This document shows, one piece after another, positions 11,301 to 20,828 of a stretch of 64,000 bases of DNA. Every line of letters starts with the position of its first letter. Position 1 is the first letter of the stretch. The position numbers and the translations under genes are program-made. The stretch comes from Pollenia angustigena. Its lineage: Eukaryota > Arthropoda > Insecta > Diptera > Polleniidae. Location of the stretch: NCBI GenBank assembly GCA_930367215.1, contig OV884056.1:249701127-249765126 (forward strand), given 5' to 3'. The notes under the pieces are model-generated. The model made no database searches, was not told the DNA's origin, and worked only from the letters and a program-made list of their open reading frames with translations.

Positions 11301-12796
11301 AAATTCGATATCCAGAACATGGCTGTATATGTTACGAAATTAATATTTTTATTTGGATTGAGGCAGTTTTTGGAATGTGATTTATATGGCAACTATGATA
11401 AATTATGGGCATGGCTTAACAAAATTAGTCCAAGTAATGTATGGTTCTGTAAACTTTACTCCAGTTAAGATTCGTCCGAAATTCAATATTATTTAAAAAT
11501 TCAGAGATTAGAGCTTTTTTTAGGATTAAAAATATAGAGCGATTATTACCATTTTCATTAGACTTTGTGCATGGGTTAAAAAAGGTTGTATATACAATTT
11601 TTAAATTGCACTTTGTGCACAAGGTTTAATTGACTCAGAAAGTGATTTTGAGACGCTCGGTCTACTAACTGGCCACAAATATCGGCACAAACTCACCTAC
11701 GTAATGTATGGTAAAATTATGAACGTATAAAATTTTGAAAAAATCGAATTATTCTTTTAGTCTAGGTTAACACGATTCAACTTTTATATTCAACTGTATA
11801 TGTTTGTAGAATCTGTGTGCATATCTTAATATTAAGTATCTTAAACATAATCATGCAACTATGTAAATATTTACACAACAATAAACAACATTAGTATTAT
11901 ATAACAAATATTAATCAATAACTTAGTAAATACTTTATAAGCAAAAATTTTTAAACAAATTAGACCATTAACATATATTTAACAATAATAACGTGCAATT
12001 ATTTTCATTTATTTTTTAACCATTTACAAATTAAAACAAAGAAAACTTACTTTCTTCAAAGGAAGTCCACCGGGAAAATGAGTTTGAAATCGATTTTCGA
12101 AACTTTCTTTACTTGCTGCAATTGGTTTTGGTTTTATTTGAATTACTTAAAGATTCTTTTCCAAATGCAAAGCTCTTTTAATACTTACAGCCACTACTCT
12201 GATTATTGGTAGTATTGTCATCTTCTTTCGAATCAATATCATCTTTATAGACAACACTCAATTTTCCATTTGGACTTCTTTGAACTTTAAAATCCCTATC
12301 ATTAGATGAGGCCGTAGATGGAGGTATATGGGGATCTGGTTGATCAGAAACCATTGGATCGTGATATGAATTGAAATGTGATTGATTGACAAATGGAGCT
12401 GTGTTCTATAAAAATTAAATATTTAGTTTTTAGATTTAACATTACATTGTATTTGACTTTTTTACAAAATTCACTAATCTAGACCTAAATTAGGTTTAAA
12501 TTAAGACTTACTTTAAATAAATGTAAACCGGGACCAAAATTTGTTGAAAATACACTGCGTATATTTTTATCCACTATGGAATCTGTAATTTCCTGTTCAC
12601 TGGAACTTGGTGGCTTGTGCACTTCGTCCGGACTTCGATGGTTGACATTTTTGTCTCTGTAACTGGGGGCTTTTCTTAATCGACTACCAACTGGTGCAAC
12701 TGTATCGCCCAAACTTTGTGGACTATATTCACTAGTCTCTATGTAGGGAGCTCGATCGCGTCTTTCTTTGTACATTTGACTACTGGGACAAACTAT
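5180..12796 (-). CDS. spz: Spaetzle, Toll ligand precursor (partial gene, six exons)
   Basis: Secreted cystine-knot cytokine that binds the receptor Toll in immunity and dorsoventral patterning after its prodomain is cut. Join, minus strand: 12796-12512, 12405-12189, 12115-12051, 6453-6396, 6306-5934, 5369-5180. All five introns start GTAAGT and end AG, and the phases agree, giving 395 codons plus TGA. Numbering from the first codon found: residues 1-284 are prodomain, Ser/Asn/Asp-rich and poorly conserved; the processing site is likely after Arg284 (NISHR); the last 111 residues hold seven cysteines (295, 332, 339, 355, 385, 386, 388), including PSCCKC near the end, as in Drosophila spz (mature form about 106 residues). 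The motifs RVIYPESG, WLFIVN and VRIEEC match the family. The exon with start codon and signal peptide was not found; it must lie upstream, perhaps beyond this window. Confidence 0.93.
5437..5917. mobile_element. Tc1/mariner-type MITE inside the last spz intron
   Basis: Ends CACGCAGAGAAAAAACATG (left) and CATGTTTTTTCTCTGGGTG (right), with about 40 bp of inverted repeat running to CACCTCCAA, flanked by TA on both sides (5435-5436, 5918-5919). The interior is a cluster of about eleven variants of the palindromic word AACCATAATATGGTT. No coding capacity. Related single ends lie near 39277 and 43118. Confidence 0.85.
5934..6306 (-). CDS. spz: spz exon E: end of prodomain, processing site, first half of knot
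   Basis: 373 bp between TTGTCCAG and GTAAGTTGG. It carries IHFPTEEPD, an acidic stretch, YCTHVRNYPDKHYLEGLI, NLETFFSEDL, the predicted cleavage site NISHR/MANAPNEEYLC, then RVIYPESGVNKDYDWLFIVN and VRIEEC with the first two cysteines of the knot. The order and spacing match Drosophila spz closely. Confidence 0.92.
6396..6453 (-). CDS. spz: spz exon D: small prodomain exon
   Basis: 58 bp, acceptor TATTTAAG and donor GTAAGTGTT. It codes for NKLTTASPTEEQQTRTKDS and splits an Ala codon with exon E. The phase fits both neighbours. It could be alternatively spliced, as spz prodomain exons are in Drosophila, but skipping this 58-bp exon alone would shift the frame. An alternative AG inside it (ACAACAG) is less likely on phase. 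Confidence 0.7.
7171..7731. mobile_element. ACACGATCAAG-family TIR element, copy B
   Basis: Left end CCTTGCAGCCACACGATCAA, right end CTTGATCGTGTAACCCTCAA plus G, flanked by TTA on both sides (7168-7170, 7732-7734). It is the longest copy without a recognised insertion. Its two short open frames show no motif and overlap the repeated parts. It lies in the large spz intron. Confidence 0.8.
9541..10225. repeat. Composite palindromic repeat, copy X
   Basis: Shares about 80% by eye with 13003-13725 over several blocks: TTAGGCTTAAGTTCATCAAA, ATCTTTCATTCTTGACCG, GGTTACCATGACATG, CGCAGCCATCGACGACTG, and AACTTGAAGGACAAATGTAC. The terminal block (GTGGTTATTTTGTTGAACTA) at 10072 appears in direct rather than inverted order here, so the copy is rearranged. 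Confidence 0.6.
10543..10710. mobile_element. Small foldback element with 65-bp arms
   Basis: The left arm (CCAAATGTATTTGACACCTA, then GCTGAATCCGAA) is mirrored by the right arm (TTCGGATTCAGC, then ATCAGATACATTTGG) with about 85% match by eye. The short open frame across it is not a gene. Non-coding hairpin. Confidence 0.65.
11068..11268. mobile_element. GGTGGCAT element with 9-bp target duplication
   Basis: 201 bp with ends GGTGGCAT and ATGCCACC, flanked on both sides by TTTTTGAAA (11059-11067 left, 11269-11277 right). The interior is made of repeated GTGTCATAGTGTCCATGGAC words in both orientations around two copies of GACACTTTTAAAAGTGTC. Duplications of 8-9 bp with GG-starting ends fit Merlin-like or hAT-like elements; the superfamily is an inference. 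Confidence 0.75.
12051..12115 (-). CDS. spz: spz exon C: prodomain
   Basis: 65 bp between ATTGCAG and GTAAGTTTT, coding for SSKESFENRFQTHFPGGLPL then KK. It is followed by a 5597-bp intron that holds at least four inserted repeat elements. Confidence 0.8.
12189..12405 (-). CDS. spz: spz exon B: prodomain
   Basis: 217 bp between TTTTATAG and GTAAGTATT; 72 codons plus one base that is completed in the next exon to give Ser. The protein starts NTAPFVNQSHFNSYHD and ends in an acidic, Asn/Ser-rich stretch. It joins exon A in phase 0. A 73-bp intron follows. Confidence 0.82.
12512..12796 (-). CDS. spz: spz exon A (first one found): prodomain
   Basis: 285 bp, 95 codons, phase 0 at both ends. Acceptor TTTTAG is at 12797-12802 and donor GTAAGT starts at 12511. 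It encodes IVCPSSQMYKERRDRAPY followed by a Ser/Pro/Asp-rich stretch ending in HLFK. ATG codons occur inside but the frame is open up to the acceptor, and an internal start would leave no signal peptide. A 106-bp intron follows. Confidence 0.8.
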
Positions 12797-13002
12797 CTAA
12801 AAGTATTTAAAATTGTTAAGGGTCAAACAAGAAATTGTACCTGTACCCATTTGGCAGGTTAAGTCAAATTTTAAATTTTGATAATTTTGATTAAATTATT
12901 TAATAAGTTATACCTTATTAACCTCAAATATAGTATTAAGTTTGTATTTATTCAGTAAGGTTAGAAAATATATACATAGCTAATATAAATCTTTAATTCA
13001 AA
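12797..13002. other. Intron or upstream sequence of spz
   Basis: Minus-strand sequence upstream of the first spz exon found. It ends in a splice acceptor (TTTTAG) and shows no further coding exon. The missing signal-peptide exon must lie beyond this stretch. Confidence 0.5.
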
Positions 13003-13725
13003 TTTTTATTATTTTTAATTAGGCTTCAGTTCATCAAATTTAATTTTCAATAAATTATTTTTATGAAGAAAGGAATTTTACAACATGAAGATTGATTAAA
13101 ATTGTTGTTGATAATCTTTCATTCTTGACCGTGGCCGTGGCTCGAAACCTGCCCGACAGGTTACCATGACATGTTTCGATCGCAACCACTCGAACTCTTC
13201 AGATGGATTTGCCGTCTTACACTCGCAGCCATCGACGACTGCTGACGTCAATAGTCAAACATAAATCCTTAAACCAAATTGTATTGTAACCTTTGGTAGA
13301 TGGAAATTTGCTTTTCTGAATGATATCCATTTTAATTGATTTTACATGTTTTTTCCTTACTTCTGTTTTCTCGTACTTTTTGTTTTTTGTCAAGAATTCT
13401 TCTTGAAGTCCAAAGTACATTTTTTGTTTTCATTATGTCTTTCTTTTTTCTGTTGACCTTTTTCAGCACAACTTGAAGGACAAATGTACACATAGAGCTC
13501 GTGCCTCAGCTTTAACAATAATTAGTATTGTGGTTATTTTGTCATGGTAACCTGCCGGCCAGGGTTCCAGCCCCGGCCACGGTCAAGAATGAAAGATTAT
13601 CAATAAAATAAAAATAATTTAAAGAAAATTAAATTTGATGAACTTAAGCCTAATTAAACATATTAAAAATTTGGATTAAAAATCATAAATAGTTCAACAA
13701 AATAACCACAATACTAGTTAATATA
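13003..13725. repeat. Composite palindromic repeat, copy Y, with tRNA-like arms
   Basis: Both sides carry the same roughly 150-bp block in inverted order: TAGGCTTCAGTTCATCAAAT and ATCTTTCATTCTTGACCG at left; CGGTCAAGAATGAAAGAT and AACTTAAGCCTAATTAAA at right. On the minus strand about 13220-13130 resembles a tRNA 3' half, with GGTTTCGAGCC as a possible B box. No protein-coding capacity. Confidence 0.65.
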
Positions 13726-14980
13726 AATCTTTCGTATAATATATTTATTCTGATTTCAACTTAAGTTTAAATTATAAGTCAATTACACCGGAAACTATAA
13801 TTGCTTTAAAGAAATTACACATAATAATAATTATATTTGAGTTCAGTTTATCTTAATTAATTGAATTGTTTTAAGCATCTAGTTAAACATTTTTTTTTCA
13901 ATAGACTGTAGCAATCTGTTAAATGCAAATCTGCATGATGCAAATGTTTATGATCGAACTCAAATTTCTAGGAATTTTTTATTTGCTATAAATAATTTTG
14001 AGGGGTTAATGCAAGTTAAAGTTATTATCGGTATTGTTACCTTTTAAAGTGATTATTGCTGGTTACAACCTACACAGTAAGACTTGTTCTGAAAACCACT
14101 TGATTTCAAATCAAGTGATTTCAAATCATATGTATGTGCGTTTTAAAATTACAGGTGTAATATTATGGTGTGTTTTCGGTGTGATTTTTGATTGATTTGA
14201 TTTTCAGAACACTACAAAATCACACGTAGAATTTTAAAAGCATGTAAACGGGCCTGAATAACTGAAAAGTTAATAATGCATTCGAACTGAATGAATTCGA
14301 GCCCCACTTTTTAATATCGAATATCGATTAAGAACCACCTTCTGAATTAATCTAATGATGTCCGACTAACTGGTTAGTTTTCTTTCAATATAAACCTTGT
14401 GCACAAAGTATGGCAAGCTGTATGTTGAGAACATTTTATGAAATTTAATAAATATACATACACATAATTGTCCTAAAAGCGAAAACGGTGAGAATCGCTT
14501 CATTATTTTACATAAAAGAACAAAAAAAAAAAAACTATTTATTTAATCCAAATACCAACATAACAAGATGGTTTATAGGCACAAACGCTTATCCAGAAGC
14601 AAGTTTGTATGGGGGCCATTTGAAATTATGGACCGATTCTAACCATTTTCCGTAGGCTTCGCTCTTATGAATTGAAACCTGTGTACTAAATTTCATCAAA
14701 TTTCCTTCAAAATTGAGAGAAGAAAAATTTCTCTATTTCTTTTTTTGTTGTCAAATCGACAAAAGTGGCGAAAATGGACAAAAGTGGATACGAGTACTTT
14801 TACTTACATATGTATGTGTGTACTATATATGTTATTACAACAACATGAGCACAAATAAACAATAATGCAATTTTTAGTAGATCTACAGTCGTATTCTGTA
14901 ATTCGCTTAAGCTAAATCTCTATTGCTTAAAATCTATAAAGTTGATTTAGCGATTTTTGGCTACGAATGAAATGCTGTAA
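13726..14980. other. AT-rich spacer with a small foldback and an old repeat fragment
   Basis: About 14087-14201 has inverted ends GTTCTGAAAA / TTTTCAGAAC. About 14590-14760 contains TATGGGGGCCATTTGAAATT and ATGGACCGATTCTAACC, typical of degraded dispersed repeats in flies and related in wording to the 153-bp-unit repeat. No gene is visible. Confidence 0.4.
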
Positions 14981-15164
14981 CCTTTCAGCCACACGTTCAA
15001 GTTGTTCTTGATAGTCTTTTACGTATCGCAAAACGCCCTATCTAAAATTTTGAAAATTTTACAGAAGAAGCAAATTACTATTAAAAATGGTAATCGATAA
15101 ATTGCCTTAAACTGTTTATAATATATTTTTCTTATATTTTTATTGTAAAACCTAACAGTTGTTT

Positions 15165-15262
15165 TGACAATTCGTCGGTTGATTATTTAATTGTCGTATG
15201 TGAATACAAATTACATAAGACATACGACAATTAAACAATCAACCTACGAATTGACAATGGTG
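15165..15262. mobile_element. Small hairpin element, TTGACAATTCGT ends
   Basis: The left arm TTGACAATTCGTCGGTTGAT, continuing to AATTGTCGTATGT, is mirrored at the right (ACATACGACAATT ... ATCAACCTACGAATTGACAA). The whole unit is one stem-loop of about 98 nt inside the 14981-16528 element. Confidence 0.7.
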
Positions 15263-15696
15263 CATATTATGCAAACTGTTAGAAAGGTCTTTTAGCGCGT
15301 ATCATACAATCTTTTGTAGATAGGCCCGTTTGTTTTTTGTTAATAAAATCGCTAATTTTGGTTAGAAGATTCCAAAATTTATTGTGGACATTAGTGTTGA
15401 TGCAATTCATATTAAAAACGTCGATCTTAATTTTTTGTTAGTTAGGGCCTTTTGCGTTTTAGGTAACGATATGCTGTTTTTTAAAACTTACGTAAATTGA
15501 AAGCTGCCCAGCAAAAACTTTGCTTACAAACGAACCGACTACTTACTTTTCTACTAGAAAAAGTACTTATTTTTGTTCGAGATGTCCCAAAAGTAATCCT
15601 TTATAATTTAGCCTATTATAATCTAAAAAATAATATGTTTTTTTGTATACTTAAAATTTTTATAAAAATATATAGTTACACAAAGTCAATAAAGTA

Positions 15697-15898
15697 AAAA
15701 TTTTTTTATTTTTTTTAATTTTTTTTTTTTTTAATTATTTTTTTTTTATTTTTTTTAATTATTTTATTTTTTATTTTTTCTTATTTTATTTTACTTTATT
15801 TGATTTTTTATTTTTCTTTTCTGTCTCTGGCGGGACTCGATCGCGCAACCTCGGTGCTGATAGACTAGCTCGCTACCAGCTAGTCTACCGGGGCAGTG
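15697..15898 (-). mobile_element. SINE-like unit with tRNA-derived head and A-rich tail
   Basis: On the minus strand, about 15898-15826 reads like a tRNA-derived promoter: a possible A box TAGCTGGTAGCGAG at 15882-15869 and a good B box GATCGAGTCCC at 15842-15832. It is followed directly by about 125 nt of A-rich tail (15825 down to 15697). This order is that of a short tRNA-type SINE. It does not look like a functional tRNA because the acceptor stem is not paired. Confidence 0.6.
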
Positions 15899-16304
15899 TA
15901 GTTTTTGTATTAAAAAAACTATGTTTTTTGACTATAATGACTATAATAACATTTTTATTGTCATAATGAAAATTTAAATTTTTCTGTATATTAAAGATAT
16001 AATAATAAAGTTATTATTTAATATATAACTAATAATCCAAAAAGTGGCGAATAAAGCTACAAAGTAATGAATTCTTGAAGTCATTAAAAGTAGGATTGTA
16101 AGTAAAGTTTTTGCTGGGTGTGACGTAGGCTGCACTCAATTTGTAAGCAATTTACTTTCAAGATGTCATCAAACCAACAATTTATAAAGAAAAACATGTT
16201 ATCAGCTGTTAATTTGAAAGCAAAATTGTCAAACATATGGAAAGGTGAAATTGAAAGCCATCTCGTGGTCAATTTAAAAAGTGTGAGTGTGTTAAACATA
16301 TAGT

Positions 16305-16458
16305 ACACGTAATGTAAAAAGCCACATGCGCATGTGATTCTGACGTAGTTTTGACGTCCCTACAAAGCCACAAAAGCAAGTTTGTGTTGTGTGATGACGA
16401 CAAAATTACGTCAGAATCACATGCACATGTGGCTTTTTACATTCCGTGTACTATAGGC
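16305..16458. mobile_element. Foldback element, TAGTACACG ends
   Basis: Left arm from about 16305 (TATAGTACACGTAATG, GTAAAAAGCCACATGCGCAT, GATTCTGACGTA) is mirrored on the right (TACGTCAGAATC, ATGTGGCTTTTTAC, CATTCCGTGTACTATA). About 46 bp of arm is nearly perfect. Non-coding. Confidence 0.75.
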
Positions 16459-17047
16459 AGGAAAAAGTAAGAGTATATTCCAAATTGAAAGGGATTGAAA
16501 GGCAAAACTTGACCGTGTGGCCTCCAAGTAACGTGCATATCTAAATGAGGCAATGCCATTTAAATTTAATTCGCCGCAATTTTAGCTTTTAAAGTCATCA
16601 CTAACATTTTTTAGTTTTCGAGATTTAGCTTTAGCTAAGAGAATTACAGAATTCGGCTGCTGGTCAGGGTTTGAGATATATTATTAAAAATTATATTATA
16701 AACAAGAAAAGGGAGGTTATCCACCTCAAAGAAATTATAAAACTTCGTTGGTATTTTTTTTTTAATTGCATCAGAGCCCCAATAAAGTTTCGATTGCAAC
16801 AATTTTCGTGCAATTGAAACACAAATCCCATTGGTACTGCAAAGTACAAAACAGAGCGATTGCAAACGATTCGTTTTGTTACTTTTCGAATTATGGTATG
16901 GGTTGTTTTTTATTGTATTATATAGTGTATCATATAGTCGGGTGAGCCTCCACTTAGTATACTTCCTTAATTGTTTTTAATAAATAAAATATTTTCACAA
17001 TATGACTTACTTTAAAAGGGAAATATTTTGTAACATTGTAGTTCTTA

Positions 17048-17400
17048 AGGCTAGATTACACTATCTCACAAGTCTTACGTATTCCATAATACTTTGTGAT
17101 ATGGAAATCTAATAAGTTTTGTTGCGACTGTCAAAAAATCATATTTAACCTGACAGTTTGTGTTCACACCATCACACAAAGTATTACCACTCACACATGA
17201 AATAACATGCAACCCAGATCCAATGAAAAGTATTATTGTTTAGAAATTTTTAAAAAAACGATGAAGTTGTATGGGATGTCAAACTTTTTTTCATAATACT
17301 TGCCATTTTCATCACACATGCATTCACACTATGAGACTTTTACATATTACTTGAGTTTTTGACATGTATTAATACAAAGTATAATAGTGTAAACTAGCCT
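17048..17400. mobile_element. TIR element, AGGCTAGATTACACTAT ends, TTA duplication
   Basis: Ends AGGCTAGATTACACTAT and ATAGTGTAAACTAGCCT, flanked by TTA on both sides (17045-17047, 17401-17403). Weaker inverted similarity continues inside (ACTTTGTGAT / ACACAAAGTAT). No coding capacity. Confidence 0.75.
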
Positions 17401-17538
17401 TTAATAAGATTTTTGCTGATTTTTAAGTTAAATTTCATTATTATTGCCAGTAATTTCTACAAAAATAAAGCTGGTCGTGTTCGTACCTAACAGTTAAATG
17501 TACCTATTTTAACCAACGTCTGGCCAACGTGTTTTAAC

Positions 17539-18068
17539 CAGTGTTCGAAAATAAACACTAAATATCGTTTTTTAATGTTCGGTTCGGTAGATTTGTGGAA
17601 AACACAAACGCTAATAGTGTTTGTGTAGAAAATCATTAAAAAAAATAACGTTTCCCTGCTAGTCATCTTTCGAACACAAAAATACTACTGTTTTTATCAA
17701 ACTCAACAAAAGATGTGAACATTTAATTCCGTTCGGTTTTTTTTGAAAATCCACAAACTTCAATGTGTTCGGTTCGGCTCGTTAATGTTCGTCCCTTTTG
17801 GCTGGTAAAAAACATTTAAAAAAAAAACAAAACACACACACGAAAAAATCATTATAGAACATTAAAATATAATGTATGTCTACAGTATCACTACAATTGT
17901 TCTGTTTTTTAACGAAGAACCGAGCATTATATATTGTTCGGTTCTTTTTTGAAAATAGTTACAAACGGTATTAAGGGTTGTGTATGTCTACACAATCACT
18001 AAAATAGATATCATTCCTGGGTGTGTGAGCCGAACGTTAAATAATGTACTGTTTATTTTCTAACACTG
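17539..18068. mobile_element. hAT-like non-autonomous element, CAGTGTT ends, copy 1
   Basis: Ends CAGTGTTCGAAAATAAACA and TGTTTATTTTCTAACACTG with a perfect 8-bp duplication GTTTTAAC (17531-17538, 18069-18076). CAG-starting ends and 8-bp duplications are typical of hAT elements. The inside holds several GTTCGGTTC words. No transposase is visible. A second copy lies at 26563-27678 in the opposite orientation. Confidence 0.85.
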
Positions 18069-18266
18069 GTTTTAACCTTCAGTTTTTTTTTAAAATAGGG
18101 CAGCTTTTACACCATAGATTTCTATACACAGCTTGGTTTCTTTTTGTAGAAATTACGGGCATAAGTGGGATTTGGGAACAGAATCCTATTAAAAGTCGTC
18201 CGTTGTGACATCATTTTAAGTGTTCATTATATTATGAACTGAATGCTCATAAGAGTGAAAGATTTA

Positions 18267-18445
18267 CTGCCGGTTTAACGATGTCGAACGTCATCGTTCG
18301 CATAGAAAATTATATTTAAAACAAAAACAAAATTCGTTCGCATAGAAAATTATATTTAAAACAAAAACAAAATTCGAAAATTTGTTTTTGTTTTAAATGT
18401 AATATTCTATGCGAACGTTAACGTTCGAAATCGTTGAACAGGCTG
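18267..18445. mobile_element. Hairpin MITE M2 (CTGCCTGTTT family)
   Basis: CTGCCGGTTTAACGATGTCG ... AACAGGCTG with TTA on both sides (18264-18266, 18446-18448). It has the same arm type as M1 (CGAACGTCATCGTTCG). The left arm carries a direct duplication of TTCGCATAGAAAATTATATT and its continuation, which explains its greater length of 179 bp. Confidence 0.8.
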
Positions 18446-19166
18446 TTACAGCTGTACAATATGTGTACAGAAGAAGACTTATTTTGATTTATTTAAACAG
18501 ACTTCAACAAAGTTGTTATGAACATATTCTAATTCATTCTTCAATATAAGAAAAACTATTTAATTGGCTTAAAATTCGATTTAAAATCAATTTGTATTTC
18601 AATTGTTATTACAATGCAAATAAATTATGACGAAATATTAAGTTAAGTGGAGTACCAAATTATAGAAACACTTTTGAAATTAGTAAAAAAAAGGCAATCA
18701 AGCAATAAAGCAAAGACTTTTGTATAAGTCAAACCTTTTTTGACCCTTACAGTCATCGTAGGATTAAGAAAATGTATAAAACTTTGAAGAAAAGATTTTT
18801 TACTTTATTTTTGCTTAACTTATTTTTTCATTTTCCTTTATTTTATCCTCATTCGCAAACAGATGCTAAATAAACAATAAAAATATTGAAGCAACAAAAT
18901 CAATAACTTAAATTTGGACAGATGTTTTGGTTTCTTGTTTTTAGTTGTTTGTTTTATTTATTTTTCTTTTGCAAAAACACAATTTTTATTTATTTTTTTT
19001 AACAATACAAAAGTAAAACTAAAAACCAATTTCACAAAAGGGAGGAAGATGAGGTTTGCTTAAAACGTGAAGTCAACAGAAAAATACAGACATTTTTATT
19101 AAATGAAACAAGTTTTACTTATTTTATTTTAATTGTTTTATATAAAACTCAACTGTCTGTTTTAAA
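18446..19166. other. AT-rich spacer
   Basis: No gene, repeat end or RNA gene is recognisable. The sequence is AT-rich, with several short A or T runs and no extended open frame. Confidence 0.5.
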
Positions 19167-19172
19167 GTTAAA

Positions 19173-19380
19173 TCAAGGCGAATTAACTACAGGTGGTGTC
19201 TAAACGGCATCTGATTTTGACAGTTCGGGCTTATTTGTTTTGATTTGTTAGTGTTTTGCTAATAATGGTTGACATTTCGAGCTAATGGCACTAACAATGC
19301 AATGCAAAAAACCGTATGTTGTTTCTGTTGTTTTTGGATTGTTGTAGTTCCGACACCACCTGTAGTTGAATTCGCCTTGA
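19173..19380. mobile_element. TIR element, TCAAGGCGAATT ends, GTTAAA duplication
   Basis: Ends TCAAGGCGAATTAACTACAG (then GTGGTGTC) and GACACCACCTGTAGTTGAAT (then TCGCCTTGA), flanked by GTTAAA on both sides (19167-19172, 19381-19386). A fragment of the right part (CATTTCGAGC ... TCTGTTGTTTTTG) recurs at about 37958-38045 and a weaker one near 34105-34165. Non-coding. Confidence 0.75.
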
Positions 19381-19975
19381 GTTAAATTTAATTGATGCAA
19401 ATATATAAATTTATGAAATGTGTTGGGAGTTATGGGTGGAGTAGATCTGTTAAATATCATCAAAATCAATTTTGCAGGAAAAGGGAACTATGCGAACGAG
19501 TTTTTCTAAAATATTTATATTTTTATTCTATTTACATAGTATTTACTATTGAGAAGCAATAAAAACAAGCTTATAACGAAAAATAGTTCAATATTTTATA
19601 AAATCATAACGTATAACATAATTAAAATGGAATAAGCCTGGAAAAAATGTTATACTTATAACTTTAATATGTGGATCAAAATTATGGAGTCGTCCGTCGT
19701 ATTACTTCCATAATTTGGCACATAGGTATATCTGATCCTCGGATTACAAGCACATACTTGAAAATATCAGCCCAAAATTTTCTAAAAATACGTTTTCACA
19801 CGATTTCTGAAATTTTTGAGATGCGATGACAATATTTGTTTTAAATTGTAATCTTCGGAAATAGATTAATGATAATGGCTACGTGTATAAGTCGTAGTAT
19901 TTGAGCTAAACTCTCTGCATGTGGCAGTGTAAATAAAACTTAACTGGCAAAATAAAATAAAGTAATTGGTTCTTA

Positions 19976-20119
19976 ATGCCGGTTCACACACGTCAAGTTC
20001 GAGTCTTCAAGTCCTGATGATGATTAGAAGAGAATTGAAAAGAGAATGCCATTTCATTTCCCCTCTCTCCTAAAAACTCAAGACTTGACGAGTCAAACTT
20101 GACGTGTGTGAACTGGCAC
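19976..20119. mobile_element. Foldback MITE, GTTCACACACGTCAAG ends, TTA duplication
   Basis: Ends ATGCCGGTTCACACACGTCA and TGACGTGTGTGAACTGGCAC, about 36 bp of arm, flanked by TTA on both sides (19973-19975, 20120-20122). The centre includes AAGAGAATTGAAAAGAGAAT. Non-coding. Confidence 0.75.
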
Positions 20120-20159
20120 TTATTTTTGGTTGTTTCTTTACCCACATCCAACTATATTT

Positions 20160-20470
20160 AGAGTTGACAAAAAATCAACCAATTGTAGCCGGGACTGTAA
20201 GAGAAGATAAGCTAACTGTTTATTGTTGTTGTTTTTGTTTAAGCTTTGATATTGTTACAAGTAAAGCTGGGGTTTATAATTCTTATTCGCTTAACAGTTT
20301 TATTTGTGTAATATCTTTAGTTTTTCTAAAATCTTTGGATGAAGTTTCCTGACGATCTGGAGTGAGCAACCAGTGAAATGCGCATAGGAATAGCTTATCC
20401 CATCAACAATAAACTTTAGTTTGTCAATAGTATGAAATGGGAATTTAGCATATTTAAACAAAACCTTGTT
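20160..20470. repeat. Dispersed repeat (related to 57770-58060)
   Basis: Shared blocks with 57770-58060 include AATTCTTATTCGCTT, CTAAAATCTTTGGA, TTTCCTGA, GATCTGG, AGCAACCAGT and AATGCGCA. The first block also recurs at about 32722-32770. No coding sequence was recognised in any of the three. The limits are approximate. Confidence 0.55.
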
Positions 20471-20668
20471 AATTAATTTTTAGAATCCCAAGAAAAACTT
20501 TGATTCCTATAAAACTGTTGCCAACTCTTGATCCCAACATTTACGTCTTAGAAACGGCATGAGGAATATAATGCAAGACTAACAGCTAATAAATGTAAAC
20601 AATTGAAATGAAAAATAAATAAAAGCGTGACAAGAGAAATAGAAACAATTAATAAGCTGATAATAAAA

Positions 20669-20828
20669 ATTTTTTCAAATATGCTTCTATGAGTCAAATT
20701 TTAAATTATAAAGCTTTTTTGCAATAGATGTATTCCTTCCATATTTCACCTGCTTTTTTTTTTGGTTTAAGTATGTGATATATTGAAAATAAGGATTTTG
20801 ACTCATAGAAGCACATTCGAAAAAAATG
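20669..20828. mobile_element. Small foldback element, ATGCTTCTATGAGTCAAA arms
   Basis: The left arm (TTTTTTCAAATATGCTTCTA, then TGAGTCAAA) is mirrored by the right (TTTGACTCA, then TAGAAGCACATTCGAAAAAA). About 30 bp of arm. No clear target duplication. Non-coding. Confidence 0.6.

Larger units (their letters stand above)
6454..12050. other. Large spz intron
   Basis: Minus-strand intron between exons C and D. It holds the elements at 7171-7731, 9541-10225, 10543-10710 and 11068-11268. The remaining parts (6454-7170, 7732-9540, 11269-12050) are AT-rich and show no gene. About 9150-9320 is less AT-rich than its surroundings but gave no recognisable protein in any frame. Confidence 0.7.
14981..16528. 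mobile_element. ACACGATCAAG-family TIR element, copy C (enlarged by insertions)
   Basis: Left end CCTTTCAGCCACACGTTCAA, right end CTTGACCGTGTGGCCTCCAA plus G, flanked by TAA on both sides (14978-14980, 16529-16531). At 1548 bp it is much longer than copies B and D because it holds a hairpin (15165-15262), a SINE-like unit (15697-15898) and a foldback (16305-16458). No transposase was recognised. Confidence 0.8.

Noticed and set aside
15826..15898. Functional tRNA gene
   Set aside because: A and B boxes are present but the acceptor and anticodon arms do not pair and an A-rich tail follows directly; a SINE head fits better.
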